NCBI GenBank assembly: GCA_003260075.1 | Contig: QLIY01000217.1 | Span: forward strand, 1-64,000 | Direction: 5' to 3' | Length of the DNA: 64,000 nucleotides | DNA from: Phallusia mammillata | Taxonomy: Eukaryota > Chordata > Ascidiacea > Phlebobranchia > Ascidiidae | Part shown: positions 1-12,342 of the stretch, one piece after another | Layout: every line of letters starts with the position of its first letter | How positions within the stretch are numbered: the stretch's first letter is position 1 | Notes under the pieces: generated by a model | What the model saw: the letters and a program-made list of their open reading frames with translations, nothing else | Databases searched by the model: none | What the model was told of the DNA's origin: nothing | Made by a program: the position numbers and the translations under genes

Positions 1-2115
1 CATCTAGTTCTATGTAGTAATAAACCCGAGAGAATTTTTTTCAAATTTTGTCGGCAGACGAGTTGCGCATCTAGTGAATTAAGTTATCTATGCAACGACG
101 ACGGCAGACTATTTTTTCGCATGGATGACTGGTTGTCAAGTTCATTCAACCATAGCATTATGAATTGAGGGCCGTGTTAAAACAGTGTTGAACATTTGGA
201 CGATTTTTTTCTTTCGTTCAGGTATGCTTTTTTACTTGAAATAAAAACGCAAGTGAACATAATGCGGAAGTTTGTTAATAGAGACCCAATAGAACCGCAA
301 CCTCTGTAAAAAAATTCAATTTCGGAACTAGAAGCGCATTGTGCACCTGTTGTGTTTTGAATGTCATGTGTGTTGTTTAGCAGTTTTAGAAATCGGCGGG
401 TCAAAGTTGGATATAGCTCATAACAGTTGTTAGCAACTGTATGGTTATTACCATTTCTAGTTTCATAGAAACTGACGTTTGTACTAGTTGTGTTAGTAAG
501 ATCATTTGTTTATCTCGTTATAACATCTGTAGATTCAGTCACTACCTTCCTTAAAAAGATTTTGTGTCCAAAGTCACACAGTACTTAATTGCTAAAATAA
601 CACATGCGCATTTTTGTATTTTTGCAATTCGGCACATTTGGTCTAACAAGAAGACATAAAAGCACCACAAAATTGTGACGAACATAAAGATTGTTTGCTA
701 CCTGTTTGTATTTGATGTGGGGGTAACGGCAAATTAAAACTGTCGCTACGTACAGGATTAACCAGGACAATGGAAAATCTTCAAATGCTGCTTTCATCAA
801 TAGTAAAGTAAGCACAAAGGTTGAAAACCAAATATTTTCAGAGTGCAGCGTCGCGCTGACACAAAAACTTATTGTTTACTCAATGAACAGAGAATGTTCG
901 TGAATAGAGTCTCGGTATAAGGTGCCATGTTATGATGGTGAAACTTCAACAACGAATGTTCCCAATCTTTTTGTTTTCATGCTGTGTGAAAGCGTAGCAC
1001 ATACGAACGCTATTTTGTTGAAATAATTGCGCACTGTTTTGATATAGTTGACGAGAAAGAGACAGACAAAATAACGCAGTAACAAAAAAAAACTGGTGTG
1101 GTATAAAAGATTTTGCGTTAGCGCTATCAATATACAGCGACAAGATTAGTTTGTCGCGTATGTTCTGCGTGCGCAGGAAACACCTAGTGTTTGGGGTTAC
1201 GTGCTTTAAACGATAATAAAATATAGTTAGTCTTAATGTCGCAAGTCGGATTGTTACAAGGCGCTATACCTTGTACGCTATAAGAAGGTTACTGTCAACC
1301 ATAAAGGCAGAGTGAACTAAACGTATTGCACTCTACCCAGTATCAAAAGATTAATACTGACGCTCTTGCTTTAAATACGGAGTTGTATAAGCTAATTTTA
1401 ACAGATTTTCGAACAGTACGTGGTACCGACATAATAAAATATTACATCTCCCAAAATTCTAATTTTTGTTGACAAACTAAAAGCACAAGCATGTTGAACT
1501 GTTTTGTGCTGAATGTCACTTATGTGTTGCTTAGATTTTTTATAAATCGGAGAGTCAAAGTTGCATCCACGTATCCAACGATACATGTTGATGCAGATGT
1601 ACGTAGGACTGTTTAGTCAACAATCAGCCCAGTAAAAAGCGCAGACATGTAGTGTTTAATTATAACTTGGGTCAAACACTTTTGGTTTATGAAACAGTCG
1701 ACTTTAATAAATATACATTCGCTAGTGGTAGAAGTAGAATTCCTAAGTATTTAAGGTAGGGCTCGCACCGGACCACTCATAAATTTATAAGGTACTTAAT
1801 AGCTAGTTACTTAACTTTTGTGTATGCGGACCACGTAGAACCATTCCGAGGTCAAGAGGTCTGGTTAAAACGAAAACAGCGTTTGTACTGTGGATGTATA
1901 TAGTAAAAAGCTTTCCGCTGAAAGAGACAAATGACTTAGATGCCAAGTGTGTGTGTGTGTGTGTGTGTGTGTTTGTGTGAATACGAAACTGGTGGATTTC
2001 CTTTTAAATTAGAGTGAATGCTGGATGAATATTCTTGTGCAAAAAATTCCTTAAATTATTTTCTAACTTTGCTTATTTATTAATGCCAGAATTCTTTAAC
2101 AAGAAATGCTAAATA
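1..2115. other. Upstream flank of NTase-TPR gene A, no gene seen
   Basis: I see no coding region I can support; the short open frames on the minus strand have no recognisable content. The stretch 250-450 is clearly related to 13368-13550, which lies upstream of gene B, and a third, weaker copy is at about 1485-1600. The segment 825-1000 is also related to 59520-59660 upstream of gene E. These matches suggest that promoter-side sequence was duplicated together with the genes. A (GT)n tract is at 1947-1972. Confidence 0.6.
1947..1972. repeat. (GT)n microsatellite
   Basis: About 13 uninterrupted GT units are visible, in the upstream flank of gene A. Confidence 0.95.
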
Positions 2116-5100
2116 ATGTGTGTATGCGAGGATTCCTACGCTTGCTTAAACAATATTATAACAGACGTAGTCATCAACGATTTGTCAAATAAGTTGAAAA
2201 AACAATGCTTTTCTAATGGGGAGGAAATTGACCCAATAGAATCTGCAAAAACTTTGCATCAGTTGGGACTTGTGTACAAAGAGAAAAGTCCAGATAAGAT
2301 CAGTCTCATTCAAAGTGTTGGTTTAATGACATCAGCTGTGTTAAGGCAACCCGACAATGCTGATGACATTAAAAAAGATCTTGATAACGTGTGTATGCAC
2401 ATTATGACGTTAGCTAATGCTGCAAATCCAGATGCAGAGCTGGTGTGTAAAGCCGTTGCTAAAACTAAAACACAAATTGAAATACTTCGTAAAAACACCA
2501 CAGATAAGCTCAGTAAGCTGAAACCAATTTCTGATGACTTGAAAGGCGAAGCTCTTAGTGCCCCCCCCCCCATCTTGATGATGTGTGTAGGCATATTATG
2601 ACGTTAGCTGACGCTGCAAATCCAAATGCAGAGCTGGTGAGCAAAGCTGTTGCTGAAACTAAAAGACAAATTGAAATACTTCGTAAAAACACCACAGATA
2701 AGCTCAGTAAGCTAAAACCAATTTCTGATGACTTGAAAGGCGAAGCTCTTAGTGAAATTCGCAGGCGAAGAGTTGAACAAGTAAGGAAAATACAAGATTA
2801 TGTCACTGACAGGTACACAAAAATAATGAGCAACATTGCCGAACACCCCCCCCCCAGTTACTCCATATTCTGATTTCGAGAGCATCATTGTGTTGGAAGA
2901 AGGTGTTCAGAAACAACTTAATTACAAAAATACTTTAGAATCTTTCCAATGGTTTGCAACTGTGTACCAAATGATACTGGTTCGTCTCGGTGAAACTTTG
3001 CTGCGATTTTTGGCAATTCCATGTCTTAACAATCCTTTAAACAAAGAAGAAAATTGGTTTTATGATGTACATACTCCTTGTGGAATTTGTCCTGATGGAT
3101 TCCCCCCCCCCCACTTTGCTGCGATTTTTGGCAATTCCATGTCTTAACAATCCTTTAAACGAAGAAGAAAATTGGTTTTATGATGCACATACTCCTTGTG
3201 GAATTTGTCCTGATGGATTTGCTCCACAAGCAAGCAAGAATCCATTAGGAAGACAAACAAAGACACAGAAAAAAACATGGATAACTGAGCTAATCAAACC
3301 AGTCAGTGAGATGGTGAAGTACTTAGACACGGAAGAGGATTTAAAAAACGGATATCATTTAGCAGATATGTTGACTACAACTTGTTTTGTGTATGGTGAT
3401 TTAGTTGTTTTTGACAGTTTTGAATCCAAAATCGAGCAGATACTCAATCAAATGCCTATATTAAACCAAAGAGTGCAGGAAAATATCGAACAAGATTATA
3501 AACTGCACAAAACAGGAACTTCAGTTTCATCTCATCAAATAGATATAAAGCGCGTGGCATTGAGGAGTTGTTCTCTTTTCATTTTACCTGTTGGTCGTTT
3601 GCATGAGTGTAGAATTTCAAACTGTTTTGATATTCTTGATGAACTGAGGGAACGTGGTATCCTAGATAAGACATTACATGGTAAACTTCAATTTTCGTTG
3701 GCAGTTGCATGTGAAATGCGTTTAAGGTTGTACAGCAAAACTTCGGGTCAAAATGACATTGTAGTTCAAGATTTATTTTTGGGTCAGCCATCCAAATTGG
3801 AAATGGTTTCAAAAGATATAGGAAGCAGAGCAGTCGTGGATGCAATAAATATCACAGCACCACTTCAGGAGTACGTTGTTGGACGTTTCAGAAAAGAGAA
3901 AAATGAAGATGTTATTTATTTCGTGGAAAGCCACAAAAATGCAGCATGGATAGCCCAATCTTTACACCTTCCCAGATTCACTTTGCGATTATTAAATGAA
4001 TGTAAAGACTTGAATCGGTGTAACAACTCATCAGACGAAGTGGAACTAGAAATATTGCATGGGTTATGTTTGTATCAGTGTCGCGAATATGAAGAATGCC
4101 TCAAAGTTAGTAAAGCAGAAATTACACGACTCGAATCGCAGGGTTGGATAGACACAACACTTGGTGGTGTACACTTGGTAAAATGCCACAAATGTTTGTT
4201 TCAATTAAAAAGGTACGAGGAAGCATTAAAATATTTGGAAAAAATTTTGAAGCATTCTACAGCAACGGAGTTCATATCGAACTTGGAAATAAATGCAGAT
4301 AAAGCTAGATGCTACAACTTTCTTGGAAAGGAAAAGAAATCACGTAAATGCTTCGAGATTGCTTACAGCGAGTTGCAAAGTGAAATTCTAAAACCCCAGA
4401 GCTACGTAACGTGCCTGGGATTATTGTCTGACTTTAGTTCAGGTCTTAATGCATGGGGTTGTTATAGCAAAGCTCTTGAGGTAAACAAAAAACTGATATC
4501 CGAAAGAAAGAAGTTGCATATGCAAGACGAAACCGATTCTTGTTTAAATTTAGCATTTTTTAATGAAGGTGTTAGTCTGTGTGGCTTGAAAAGATACAAA
4601 GAAGCTCTATATTATTTTAACAAAGCATGGAAATGCAAGGTTTTTTACGAGAACCAAGGTACTAACTACATTCTCAAATTGCTGTCTCATCAAGTTGAAT
4701 GTTTAACAAGTTTGGGCCGTTCATCAAAAGCAAAAAGTTTCCTTGAACAATTTTGGCAAGAAAAGTTGAAATCAATTCCTTTGAAGTATAGAACTGACCT
4801 ATCTTTTACAGATTATCCGGAGTTTTGCAGTTCTATCTATAGCACTATATTTCTTTACCGCTTCAACAGTGGACAGCTTCATGAAGCAACTCGTTTTGGC
4901 AAAAAGACCTTTCATTTGCTGTTTTACTCTGGTGGCGCAAAACCCCCCCCCCCATCAATTCCTTTGAAGTATAGAACTGACCTATCTTTTACAGATTATC
5001 CCGAGTTTTGCAGTTCTATCTATAGCGCTATATTTCTTTACCGCTTTAACAGTGGACAGCTTCATGAAGCAACTCGTTTTGGAAAAATAACCTTTCATTT

Positions 5101-5371
5101 GCTGTTTTACTCTGGTGGCGCAAAATCTTGGAACAGGTCTGTAGATATTGCACATGGTATTTTACTGACCTTTTTTGAGTTGGGCCGATACGAGGAAAGT
5201 CACGCAGCAGCAAAGCATGGAATGAAACTTTGTCAGTTTGTGTATGAGAACTGTTGTGTGGAGCAAAAATTTGTTGAAATCCTTGACATATTTGTTGAAT
5301 GTGAAAAAAATTTGGAAAAGAAACCAACGTTGCCGCACGGTTGTACTCCATCCATATTTTACCATGCTTAA
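2116..5371 (+). CDS. NTase-TPR gene A (GlnD-like nucleotidyltransferase plus TPR), broken by gap artefacts
   Basis: This is a large intronless coding region of the family seen intact in gene C. ATG 2116 follows an in-frame TAA and precedes the family N-terminus (...SNKLKKQC..NGEEIDP..SAKTLHQLGLVY). The nucleotidyltransferase region includes TPYSDFESIIVLEE, the long CGICPDGFAPQASKNPLGRQ block and HLADMLTTTCFVYGD; TPR-like helical repeats fill the C-terminal half, and it ends in PTLPHGCTPSIFYHA. Four C runs (2561, 2846, 3102, 4943) interrupt it. Those at 2561, 3102 and 4943 are flanked by repeats of the same coding sequence, so the frame changes there are assembly joins. The one at 2846 has instead lost about 24 codons that hold the Gly-Ser half of the NTase motif. 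Family: known NTase fold of PII-uridylyltransferase type. The cellular role is unknown; a cytoplasmic location is inferred from the lack of a signal peptide. Confidence 0.8.
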
Positions 5372-5950
5372 TCCTGTTTGTTGTCGAAGTAGAAAAGTTA
5401 TTTGGTACAGCTTCAAAATCATTACACGACTGTGGATTTCAAAATTAAAAATGTAAGAAGCAGTGGATTTATAAAAGCAAATGAGGCTACACATAATAAT
5501 TTAGCATCTTGTTATACTGTCAATTGCTTGCGATTTTTGTACATGCTCATTGTAGTCAAACTGCATTAGGAAGGGTTTCCTGTTACATCTTTCTTATGTT
5601 TTCGGCACTAGTGATTTTGTGATGTGTTAAAAATTTATGATCTGTTCGTGTTTTCATAATCTGTTCGTGGTATTATTATCTGTTCGTGATATTACGATTT
5701 GTTTGTGATTTAATGATTTCTTCGATTTTGTCGCTGTGCCCCAACGTTTGTAGAAACTTGTGCATGTGAAATTTTCTTGTAAAAATATTATTGTGTGACA
5801 AATTTACAAAGGCAAATATGTTGCAAGGCAATAAGTGGAAACAATTCAGTTTCAGTTTTAATGTCGTGTCACATTAATGTTTTAGAGACAAAACCGAATT
5901 TGCGGATCCTTACATAATCAAAATCTAACAAAAAGGAAACTTATTATTTT
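5372..5950 (+). other. 3' UTR and downstream flank of gene A (first copy)
   Basis: AT-rich sequence follows the TAA of gene A, with repeated short phrases of the type 'atctgttcgtg'. The same sequence recurs at 6364-6900 with small differences and, more diverged, at 23330-23540 downstream of relic D. Confidence 0.6.
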
Positions 5951-5962
5951 CGCCCCCCCCCC

Positions 5963-6120
5963 TGAATGTGAAAAAAATTTGGAAAAGAAACCAACGTTGC
6001 CGCACGGTTGCACTCCATCCATATTTTACCATGCTTAATCCTCTTTATTGTCGAAGTAGAAAAGTTAACCTTTTGGGTACAGCTTTAAAATCGTTACACG
6101 AGTGTAGATTTCAAAATTAA
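5963..6120 (+). pseudogene. Second copy of the gene A 3' end (allelic contig end)
   Basis: The last 25 or so codons of gene A (ECEKNLEKKPTLPHGCTPS...) and about 80 bases of its 3' UTR are repeated between two C runs (5953 and 6121). The stop is at 6036-6038. The sequence is near-identical to 5297-5456, with UTR differences shared with the third copy at 6131 onward, so this is best read as an unmerged contig end and not as a gene. Confidence 0.75.
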
Positions 6121-6130
6121 CCCCCCCCCC

Positions 6131-6363
6131 CTGTAGATATTGCACATGGTATTTTACTGACCTTTTTTGAGTTGGGCCGCTTCGATGAATGTCATGCAGC
6201 AGCAAAGCATGGAATGAAACTTTGTCAGTTTGTGTATGAGAACTGTTGTGTGGAGCAAAAATTTGTTGAAATCCTTGACATATTTGTTGAATGTGAAAAA
6301 AATTTGGAAAAGAAACCAACGTTGCCGCACGGTTGCACTCCATCCATATTTTACCATGCTTAA
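6131..6363 (+). pseudogene. Third copy of the gene A 3' end (terminal TPR and CTPSIFYHA)
   Basis: This piece repeats the last 77 codons of gene A, with substitutions such as GRFDECHAAAKHG for GRYEESHAAAKHG, and ends at TAA 6361-6363. It starts directly after a C run, so its 5' part is absent. It continues into a full 3' flank that matches 23.3-24.25 kb. It may be the other allele of gene A or a very recent duplicate; the flanking C run favours the allele. Confidence 0.7.
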
Positions 6364-7617
6364 TCCTCTTTATTGTCGAAGTAGAAAAGTTAACCTTTTG
6401 GGTACAGCTTTAAAATCGTTACACGAGTGTAGATTTCAAAATTAACAATGTAAGAAGCAGTGGATTTATAAAAGCAAATGAGGCTACACATAATAATTTA
6501 GCATCTTGTTATACTGTCAATTGCTTGCGTTTTTTGTACATGCTCTTTGGGGGTTTCCTGTTACATCTTTCTTATGTTTTCGGCACTAGTGACTTTGCAA
6601 TGTGTTAAAAAAATTATGATCTGTTCGTGTTTTCATAATCTGTTCGTGATATTACGATTTGTTTGTGATTTAATGATTTCTTCGATTTTGTCGCTGTGCC
6701 CCAACGTTTGTAGAAACTTTTGCATATGAAAGTGTCTTGTAAAAATATAATTGTGTGACAGAATTACAAACGCAAATATGTCGCAAAGCAATAAGTGGAA
6801 ACAATACAGTTTCAGTTTTAATGTCGTGTCACATTAATGTTTCAGAGACAAAATCGAAATTGCGGATCCTTACATAATCAAAATCTAACCAAAATGAAAC
6901 TTATTATTTTCGTTTAAACTACCTGAAAACGTACTTGATTCAGATAATTCAATTGAAATGAAATTTGGGGATAATATTTGAAAGGACACGTCAACCAGTT
7001 AAATCGCAAAAGCAACGGTTGTATTTGGAGAAACATAAACGGATCTCATAAAAACGGTTGCAATTTAAACCAAAACTAAAAAGCTTGTATAGTTGTATAC
7101 TAACAGTTTGATGGGTTTTCTGAGTTGCAGAAGTAAAGCAGACCAAACTCCGTTTCGATTAGTTAGCTTCTGTAAACAAACAAGCCAAACATTAATATTC
7201 TACTTTAAATATTTACTCACATTCCGCAAGATTATTGACACAATATAAATACATCAGACTAAAGTAGGCGACTTTATGTACGCCTACTGACCAGATAGAA
7301 AGTACAGAGCTAAAAGTCGCAGATGGAAAATAATGATATAAAATCCAAAATGGGTTAAGTCTGATTTTAAGCCGGTGCATTTTCGCTTTCGCTCATCTTA
7401 AGTATCCACTAATGACTTATGTCAATGTTTTTATCCTCAGTATCCTGCCAGGGCTTAGCCTTAACTGGCTTGCTTTTTTCTATTGTACATGTTATTGAGA
7501 TGAACGCCAAAGCTTTTCCTCGTTGACATTATACGTACTGGTTTGTGTTGTGTGGACTTAGAGTTTGTATCTAGGTTTGTAAATCATACTCCTGTCTGAC
7601 TTGTGCCCACTTAGTAC
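6364..7617. other. Downstream flank of gene A, duplicated at 23.3-24.25 kb
   Basis: Non-coding. From about 6600 to 7617 this flank aligns by eye, in the same order, with 23330-24240 downstream of relic D (shared phrases include 'aaatctaacc', 'ttagttagcttctgt' and 'ttgacattatac'). It therefore belongs to the duplicated gene unit. Confidence 0.6.
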
Positions 7618-9022
7618 GGGGGGGGGGATTGACATTATACGTACTGATTTGTGTTGTGTGACTTAAGAGTTTGTGTCTAGGTTTGTAAATCATACTCCTG
7701 TCTGACTTGTGCCCACTTAGTACATAAAAATGGGATAGTAGGCTAAGTAATTTTCTAGTGGGACAAAAATATTTCAGTGTCATATTACAAAAACGAGGCA
7801 TATTGTCAACAAGTGCAACCACTGTATTTATTACAGTTGGTGTTTGTTTCACCGTGTTTTTGTTAAACGCATTTCTCAACATGCTCGTTGTGTAATTTCA
7901 TTCTCTATTTTATCACTATAGTTTTGTTTCAACGGGGTAAACACAAGCTTTGTCGGTAACCTAAGCTGTTTTGAAAGTAATTGTGGATTTATCAAAATGA
8001 TTTTACACAATGGAGCCACGCGACATGGAAAGTTATATTTTGTATCATGTTCTTTTGGTCATTGTTCTTGGTACGTGTTTTTTTAACAATATCACCTTTT
8101 GCAAGCATTTCTTAAAAATACTTGCTGTGCTACACGACACTTGGTTTTACATGTTGTGAAGTTGCATCTAGGATGAAAAACAATAATAATTACGCAATTC
8201 CAACCCGACGGTAATATCGATCCCAGTAACATACGTAGTAGCATAGGGGGGGGGGCTTTGCAACCAATTCTTAAAAATACTTGCTGTGCTACACGACACT
8301 TGGTTTTACACGTTGTGTAGTTGCATCTAGGATGAAAAACAATAATAATTACGCAATTCCAATCCGACTGTAATATCGATCCCAGTAACATACGTAGTAG
8401 CATAGACACAAACACCCACTGCATATAAACTGAAGTTGTTATTTTTCGGAACGGAACTTTTTTTAAAGTTCAAAGGGTGTCTTCAATGAATTCAACTTTT
8501 CCACAGGTCATTACGCTGCAACCGTGACACGTCAGAGACACGTGGACAGCATTGGTTAGCGTCACGCTTTCGACTTGTTTTAGACTGCAAGAAATATAAT
8601 GTGATAAAATTCTCTTAGCGTAAGGTTCACGATTAATAAAAAAGGGTAGGCTATTTTTTACTTGATTCATCCTAATAAAAGCAAAAAAATGCCACAAATT
8701 AAAAACAGTTGTAGTGTGGGTAAAAGAGATCGATATTGAAACTCCACAATGGATCCAAGAAAGCCCTTTCTGGCGGCAGCGTCGTGTCGTATCGTCGCAT
8801 GTACTACGCGTCAGTATAAGGCACCATAGGTTAGTAAAGGAATTTTACTAAACCCGTTTTAGCACACAAGTAAATACAAACAAAGCAAATGTTGGATGGA
8901 TGTCTCCTTTTAAGAAAACAAGAGACAAAGAAGCATATTATCATGTATAGGTCTGACTTTCATTGATCAAACCCCTATATTGTTTGTTTAGGGATACTCA
9001 ATGTAGAAAGGTTAGACTATAT

Positions 9023-9230
9023 CAGAGGTCGGCAAACTTTTAGGCTACGCGTGCCAATTTACTCGTTGTTTCCATGTTTCCATGTGTCAATGACAATTAC
9101 AAGACAATGACATGATAAAAATTATAATCAAGTAGTGTAACAAGTTAAATTGTTACTACAATATAAACACGCAAATCGGTTGGCATGCCATGAAAAACTT
9201 GTGACGCGTGCCAGTGGATGCTAAAGCCTG
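9023..9230. mobile_element. hAT-type MITE (first allelic copy)
   Basis: It begins CAGAGGTCGGCAAAC and ends AAAGCCTG. It is flanked by GACTATAT (9015-9022) and GACTAGAT (9231-9238), an 8-bp target duplication with one difference, as expected for hAT elements. Confidence 0.6.
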
Positions 9231-9949
9231 GACTAGATAAACAAACGCTCTATTGTACAAGCGGATGCGGCGCTCGTTTGCTATCACAATATAAAGTAAT
9301 ATCCGAGTTCGGGTTTTTTAACTTAGGGATGCAATGAAAAACATTCATGGTAGGGGGGGGGGAACTGAAGTTGTTATTTTTCGGAACGGAGCAAGTTCAA
9401 AGGGTGCTTCAATCAACTCAACTTTTCCACAGGTCATTGCGCTGCAACCGTGACACGTCAGAGACACGTGGATAGCATTGGTTAGCGTCACGCTTTCGAC
9501 TTGTTTTAGACTGCAAGAAATATAATGTGATAAAATTCTCTTAGCGTAAGGTTCACGATTAATAAAAAAGGGTAGGCTATTTTTTACTTGATTCATCCTA
9601 ATAAAAGCAAAAAAATGCCACAAATTAAAAACAGTTGTAGTGTGGGTAAAAGAGATCGATATTGAAACTCCACAATGGATCCAAGAAAGCCCTTTCTGGG
9701 GGCAGCGTCGCGTCGTATCGTCGCATGTACTACGCGTCAGTATAAGACACCATAGGTTAGTGGAGGAATTTTACTAAACCCGTTTTAGCACACAAGTAAA
9801 TACAAACAAAACGATTGTTGGATGGATGTCTCATTTTATGAAAAACAAGAGACAAAGAAGCATATTATCATGTATAGGTCTGACTTTCATTGATCAAACC
9901 CCTATATTGTTTGTTTAAGGATACTCAATGTAGAAGGGTTAGACTATAT

Positions 9950-10251
9950 CAGGGGTCGGCAACCTTTTAGGCGACGCGTGCCAATTTACTTGTTGTTTCC
10001 ATGTGTCAATGACTTTGCGTGCCAACTTTTTTTCTAAATAATAGTGGTTCGTGCCAGCAGATATCAATAATAAAGAGAAAGCGCATGTAACGCTAAATTT
10101 CAAGACAATGACATGATAAAAACTATAATCAAGTAGTGTAACAAGTTAAATTGTTACTACAATATAAACACGCAATCAGTTGGCATGCCATGAAAAACCA
10201 CCCAGCATGACAACCTTGGAACGCGTGCCAGGGGATGCCAAAGCAAGCCTG
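9950..10251. mobile_element. hAT-type MITE (second allelic copy, longer)
   Basis: It begins CAGGGGTCGGCAACC with the same flanking 8-mers as the copy at 9023. It is about 95 bases longer, because of internal sequence near 10010-10095, and so is a better representative of the full element. Confidence 0.6.
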
Positions 10252-10373
10252 GACTAGATAAACAAACGCTCTATTGTACAAGCGCATGCGGCGCTCGTGT
10301 GCTATCACAATATAAAGTAGTATCTGAGTTCGGGTTTTTTAACTTAGGGATGCAATGAAAAACATTCATGGTA

Positions 10374-10460
<87 letters not shown>
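10374..10460. other. 87-base G run, probable scaffold-gap placeholder
   Basis: An unbroken run of 87 G. Its style matches the many ten-G runs that separate repeated contig ends, so I read it as an estimated-size gap written as G and not as natural poly-G. Confidence 0.8.
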
Positions 10461-10461
<1 letters not shown>

Positions 10462-11355
10462 GTTAAATCTTTTGCTTGAGGTTTGAACGCAGGACACTTC
10501 GTAGCATAATATTTGGTCACCTTTTGTGTCTTAATCATTGACAGATTACCTCAGACTAGCTGATTAAGCGCGTTATAAGTGTTGTGGCAAAGCTGCGTTG
10601 ACGGTGGGATGAAAAAAAGAAATCACAAAAAAATCAATTTATTAAGACGGCAAGGTACTGCGGGCTTATTGAAGCCCATTTAAAAGTGACTTTAAAGTGT
10701 AAAGGTTTAACAACGGCCACCTGAAGAAATAAATGGACCAAACGTAACCGTTCGTTTAATATTTTTAAATGATTAGAACCAGGTATGCTCCATTGTATAT
10801 GTCGAGTTTTGTATCTAGTACCTTTACACAAGTAAAACTTATAATATCAGGTTAAAACTATCATTGACAGTATGTTCGTAACAACGCTTAAAGCAACAAT
10901 AAACTAAGTCTTTAAACTGACAGTACCTGTTTTTTCAACTAATTCCTCTTTTTTGCACCCTGCTCTTCTTTTGTATTGTACGGTGCATCTTCTTGTCAGG
11001 TTTACGTCTCTTGGCCGTACTCCTATAATGCATGATGAATTGATTAATGATTCAGGTTTTCGAATGCAAAAGAAATTAAAAGCGCAATCAACCTAAGCTT
11101 TACACACAAATAAACAGCAAACAAAGTGTGTTTGTTGTGTTAAATAAACGCTACCAGTGTTTGGCGGATAAAAATCGAAAAAGTTTAGGCCTACAAATAC
11201 GGTTTACATTTGATCGATCAATAATAAGATGTGTTCGCTACAACACATCCTATCGGTGTTAGCGCCTTAGAAGGCACGACCGCTAGCAACAGGGGTTGTG
11301 ACATTTTTGGAACACCTGTCACGTTTGGGACAGGTGTCACGGACACCCGTTGTAT
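10461..11355. other. Intergenic region with duplicated block and a short hairpin
   Basis: No complete gene. About 10860-10990 is related to 17105-17250 and more loosely to 59270-59400, each upstream of an NTase-TPR gene. On the minus strand this block resembles the end of an exon followed by a GT donor. A perfect 9-bp inverted repeat with an 8-base loop is at 11312-11337 (ACACCTGTC / GACAGGTGT). Confidence 0.5.
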
Positions 11356-11365
11356 GTCAACAAAT

Positions 11366-11603
11366 CATGTCTTAACAATCCTTTAAACGAAGAAGAAAAT
11401 TGGTTTTATGATGCACATACTCCTTGTGGAATTTGTCCTGATGGATTTGCTCCACAAGCAAGCAAGAATCCATTAGGAAGACAAACAAAGACACAGAAAA
11501 AAACATGGATAACTGAGCTAATTAAACCAGTCAGTGAGATGGTGAAGTACTTAGACACGGAAGAGGATTTAAAAAACGGATATCATTTAGCAGATATGTT
11601 GAC
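11366..11603 (+). pseudogene. NTase core fragment identical to part of gene A
   Basis: The 238 bases match 3138-3380 of gene A almost base for base (CLNNPLNEEENWFYDAHTPC... to ...HLADMLT) and stop at a single n at 11604. There is no start or continuation. The near identity to A suggests a misplaced contig end or a very recent partial duplication; it is not a functional gene. Confidence 0.75.
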
Positions 11604-11658
11604 NTTAGTATTGACATTCGTAAGTATTATTGTTTAAGAAACAGCAGTCAGTAAAACA

Positions 11659-11862
11659 ATGTCCAACGAAAAGTATTTGTTTGTTAAAAAAATTGACGAG
11701 TTTTTTGAAGAAGTGGAAGGCCTTACCTACTGTCCATTGTGCCCAGCCGGTGATTTTAGGCCGAAGAATGCTACAGTGACAGAACATTTGAAAATTTACC
11801 ACATCCCATACAGTGCATTAAATGTCCCACAAAAGACAAAAAAAGTTGTTAATTGCAACTAG
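11659..11862 (+). CDS. Small single C2H2-type zinc-finger protein, 67 aa
   Basis: ATG 11659 opens a 67-residue frame with one zinc-finger-like motif: YCPLCPAG at residues 26-33 (Cys-x2-Cys) and HLKIYH near residues 46-51 (His-x4-His). The remainder is charged and ends KKVVNCN. I do not recognise the family. It could be a free-standing small protein, one exon of a larger gene or a transposon-derived finger. It sits between an NTase fragment and a MITE, which lowers confidence that it is a gene. Confidence 0.35.
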   Translation: MSNEKYLFVKKIDEFFEEVEGLTYCPLCPAGDFRPKNATVTEHLKIYHIPYSALNVPQKTKKVVNCN

Positions 11863-12000
11863 CATATTGACAATGTAATTTATGTTACTTTTAATTTCTT
11901 TTCTGTGCCAGCTATATTACAAGAGGTTTTGCAATTAACATGTATGTTGTTTTTCAGTTATTTCAGTACCATGCACAAGGCTATGCTTACCCCAAACCTC

Positions 12001-12295
12001 CAACAATACGGTAGAGCTACTAACACTATAACGCAAATGACAACAAAAAGTCGATTAGTTATATCTCCAAAAATGCTCACGGTTAGGGCTATTAAGGTCG
12101 GGGTAAGGTATTAGCACATAAAATTCAATAAAACTAACCAAAAAAATTAGTTACTAATGTAAAAGTTTTTTGAAAACTTATTTCCCAAGCCAACCCATTG
12201 AGAGCCGCTAAATAAAAAAATCCAGCTCTTTACGCCCCCTAATCTCCCGAAGTTGTCATTTGCGTTATGGTGTTAGTAGCTCTACCCAACAATAC
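12001..12295. mobile_element. Mutator-like MITE, 277 bp, with 35-bp TIRs and 9-bp TSD
   Basis: Terminal inverted repeats at 12010-12044 and 12252-12286 match at 34 of 35 positions, starting GGTAGAGCTACTAACAC. Both ends are flanked by a perfect 9-base direct repeat CAACAATAC (12001-12009 and 12287-12295). A 9-bp target duplication with long TIRs is typical of Mutator-superfamily non-autonomous elements. No transposase is encoded. Confidence 0.85.
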
Positions 12296-12342
12296 AAAGT
12301 TTCGCTCACACTTTCACTGCCCTTTTTGCAAAAAAATATTGA

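Larger units (their letters stand above)
7628..10373. repeat. Non-coding region with three pairs of overlapping allelic contig ends
   Basis: No gene is seen. 7628-7735 repeats 7535-7617, 8256-8405 repeats 8098-8245, and 9363-10373 repeats 8430-9352, in each case across a ten-G run (7618, 8246, 9353). The last pair differs by indels, including about 85 extra bases near 10010-10095, and both copies carry the same hAT MITE. Confidence 0.75.

Noticed and set aside
5000..5500. Minus-strand frames opposite the TPR regions of genes A and C
   Set aside because: They are shadows of the coding strand and repeat wherever the paralogue repeats.
2561..6131. C runs as programmed frameshift sites or natural poly-C in gene A
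   Set aside because: Each is next to repeated or missing coding sequence, and the same fixed-length runs occur in introns, MITEs and the LINE.
10344..10538. Proline-rich protein on the minus strand
   Set aside because: It is the translation of the 87-base G placeholder.
11905..12114. 69-residue frame next to the zinc-finger ORF
   Set aside because: It runs into the terminal inverted repeat of the MITE, so it is not a conserved gene.
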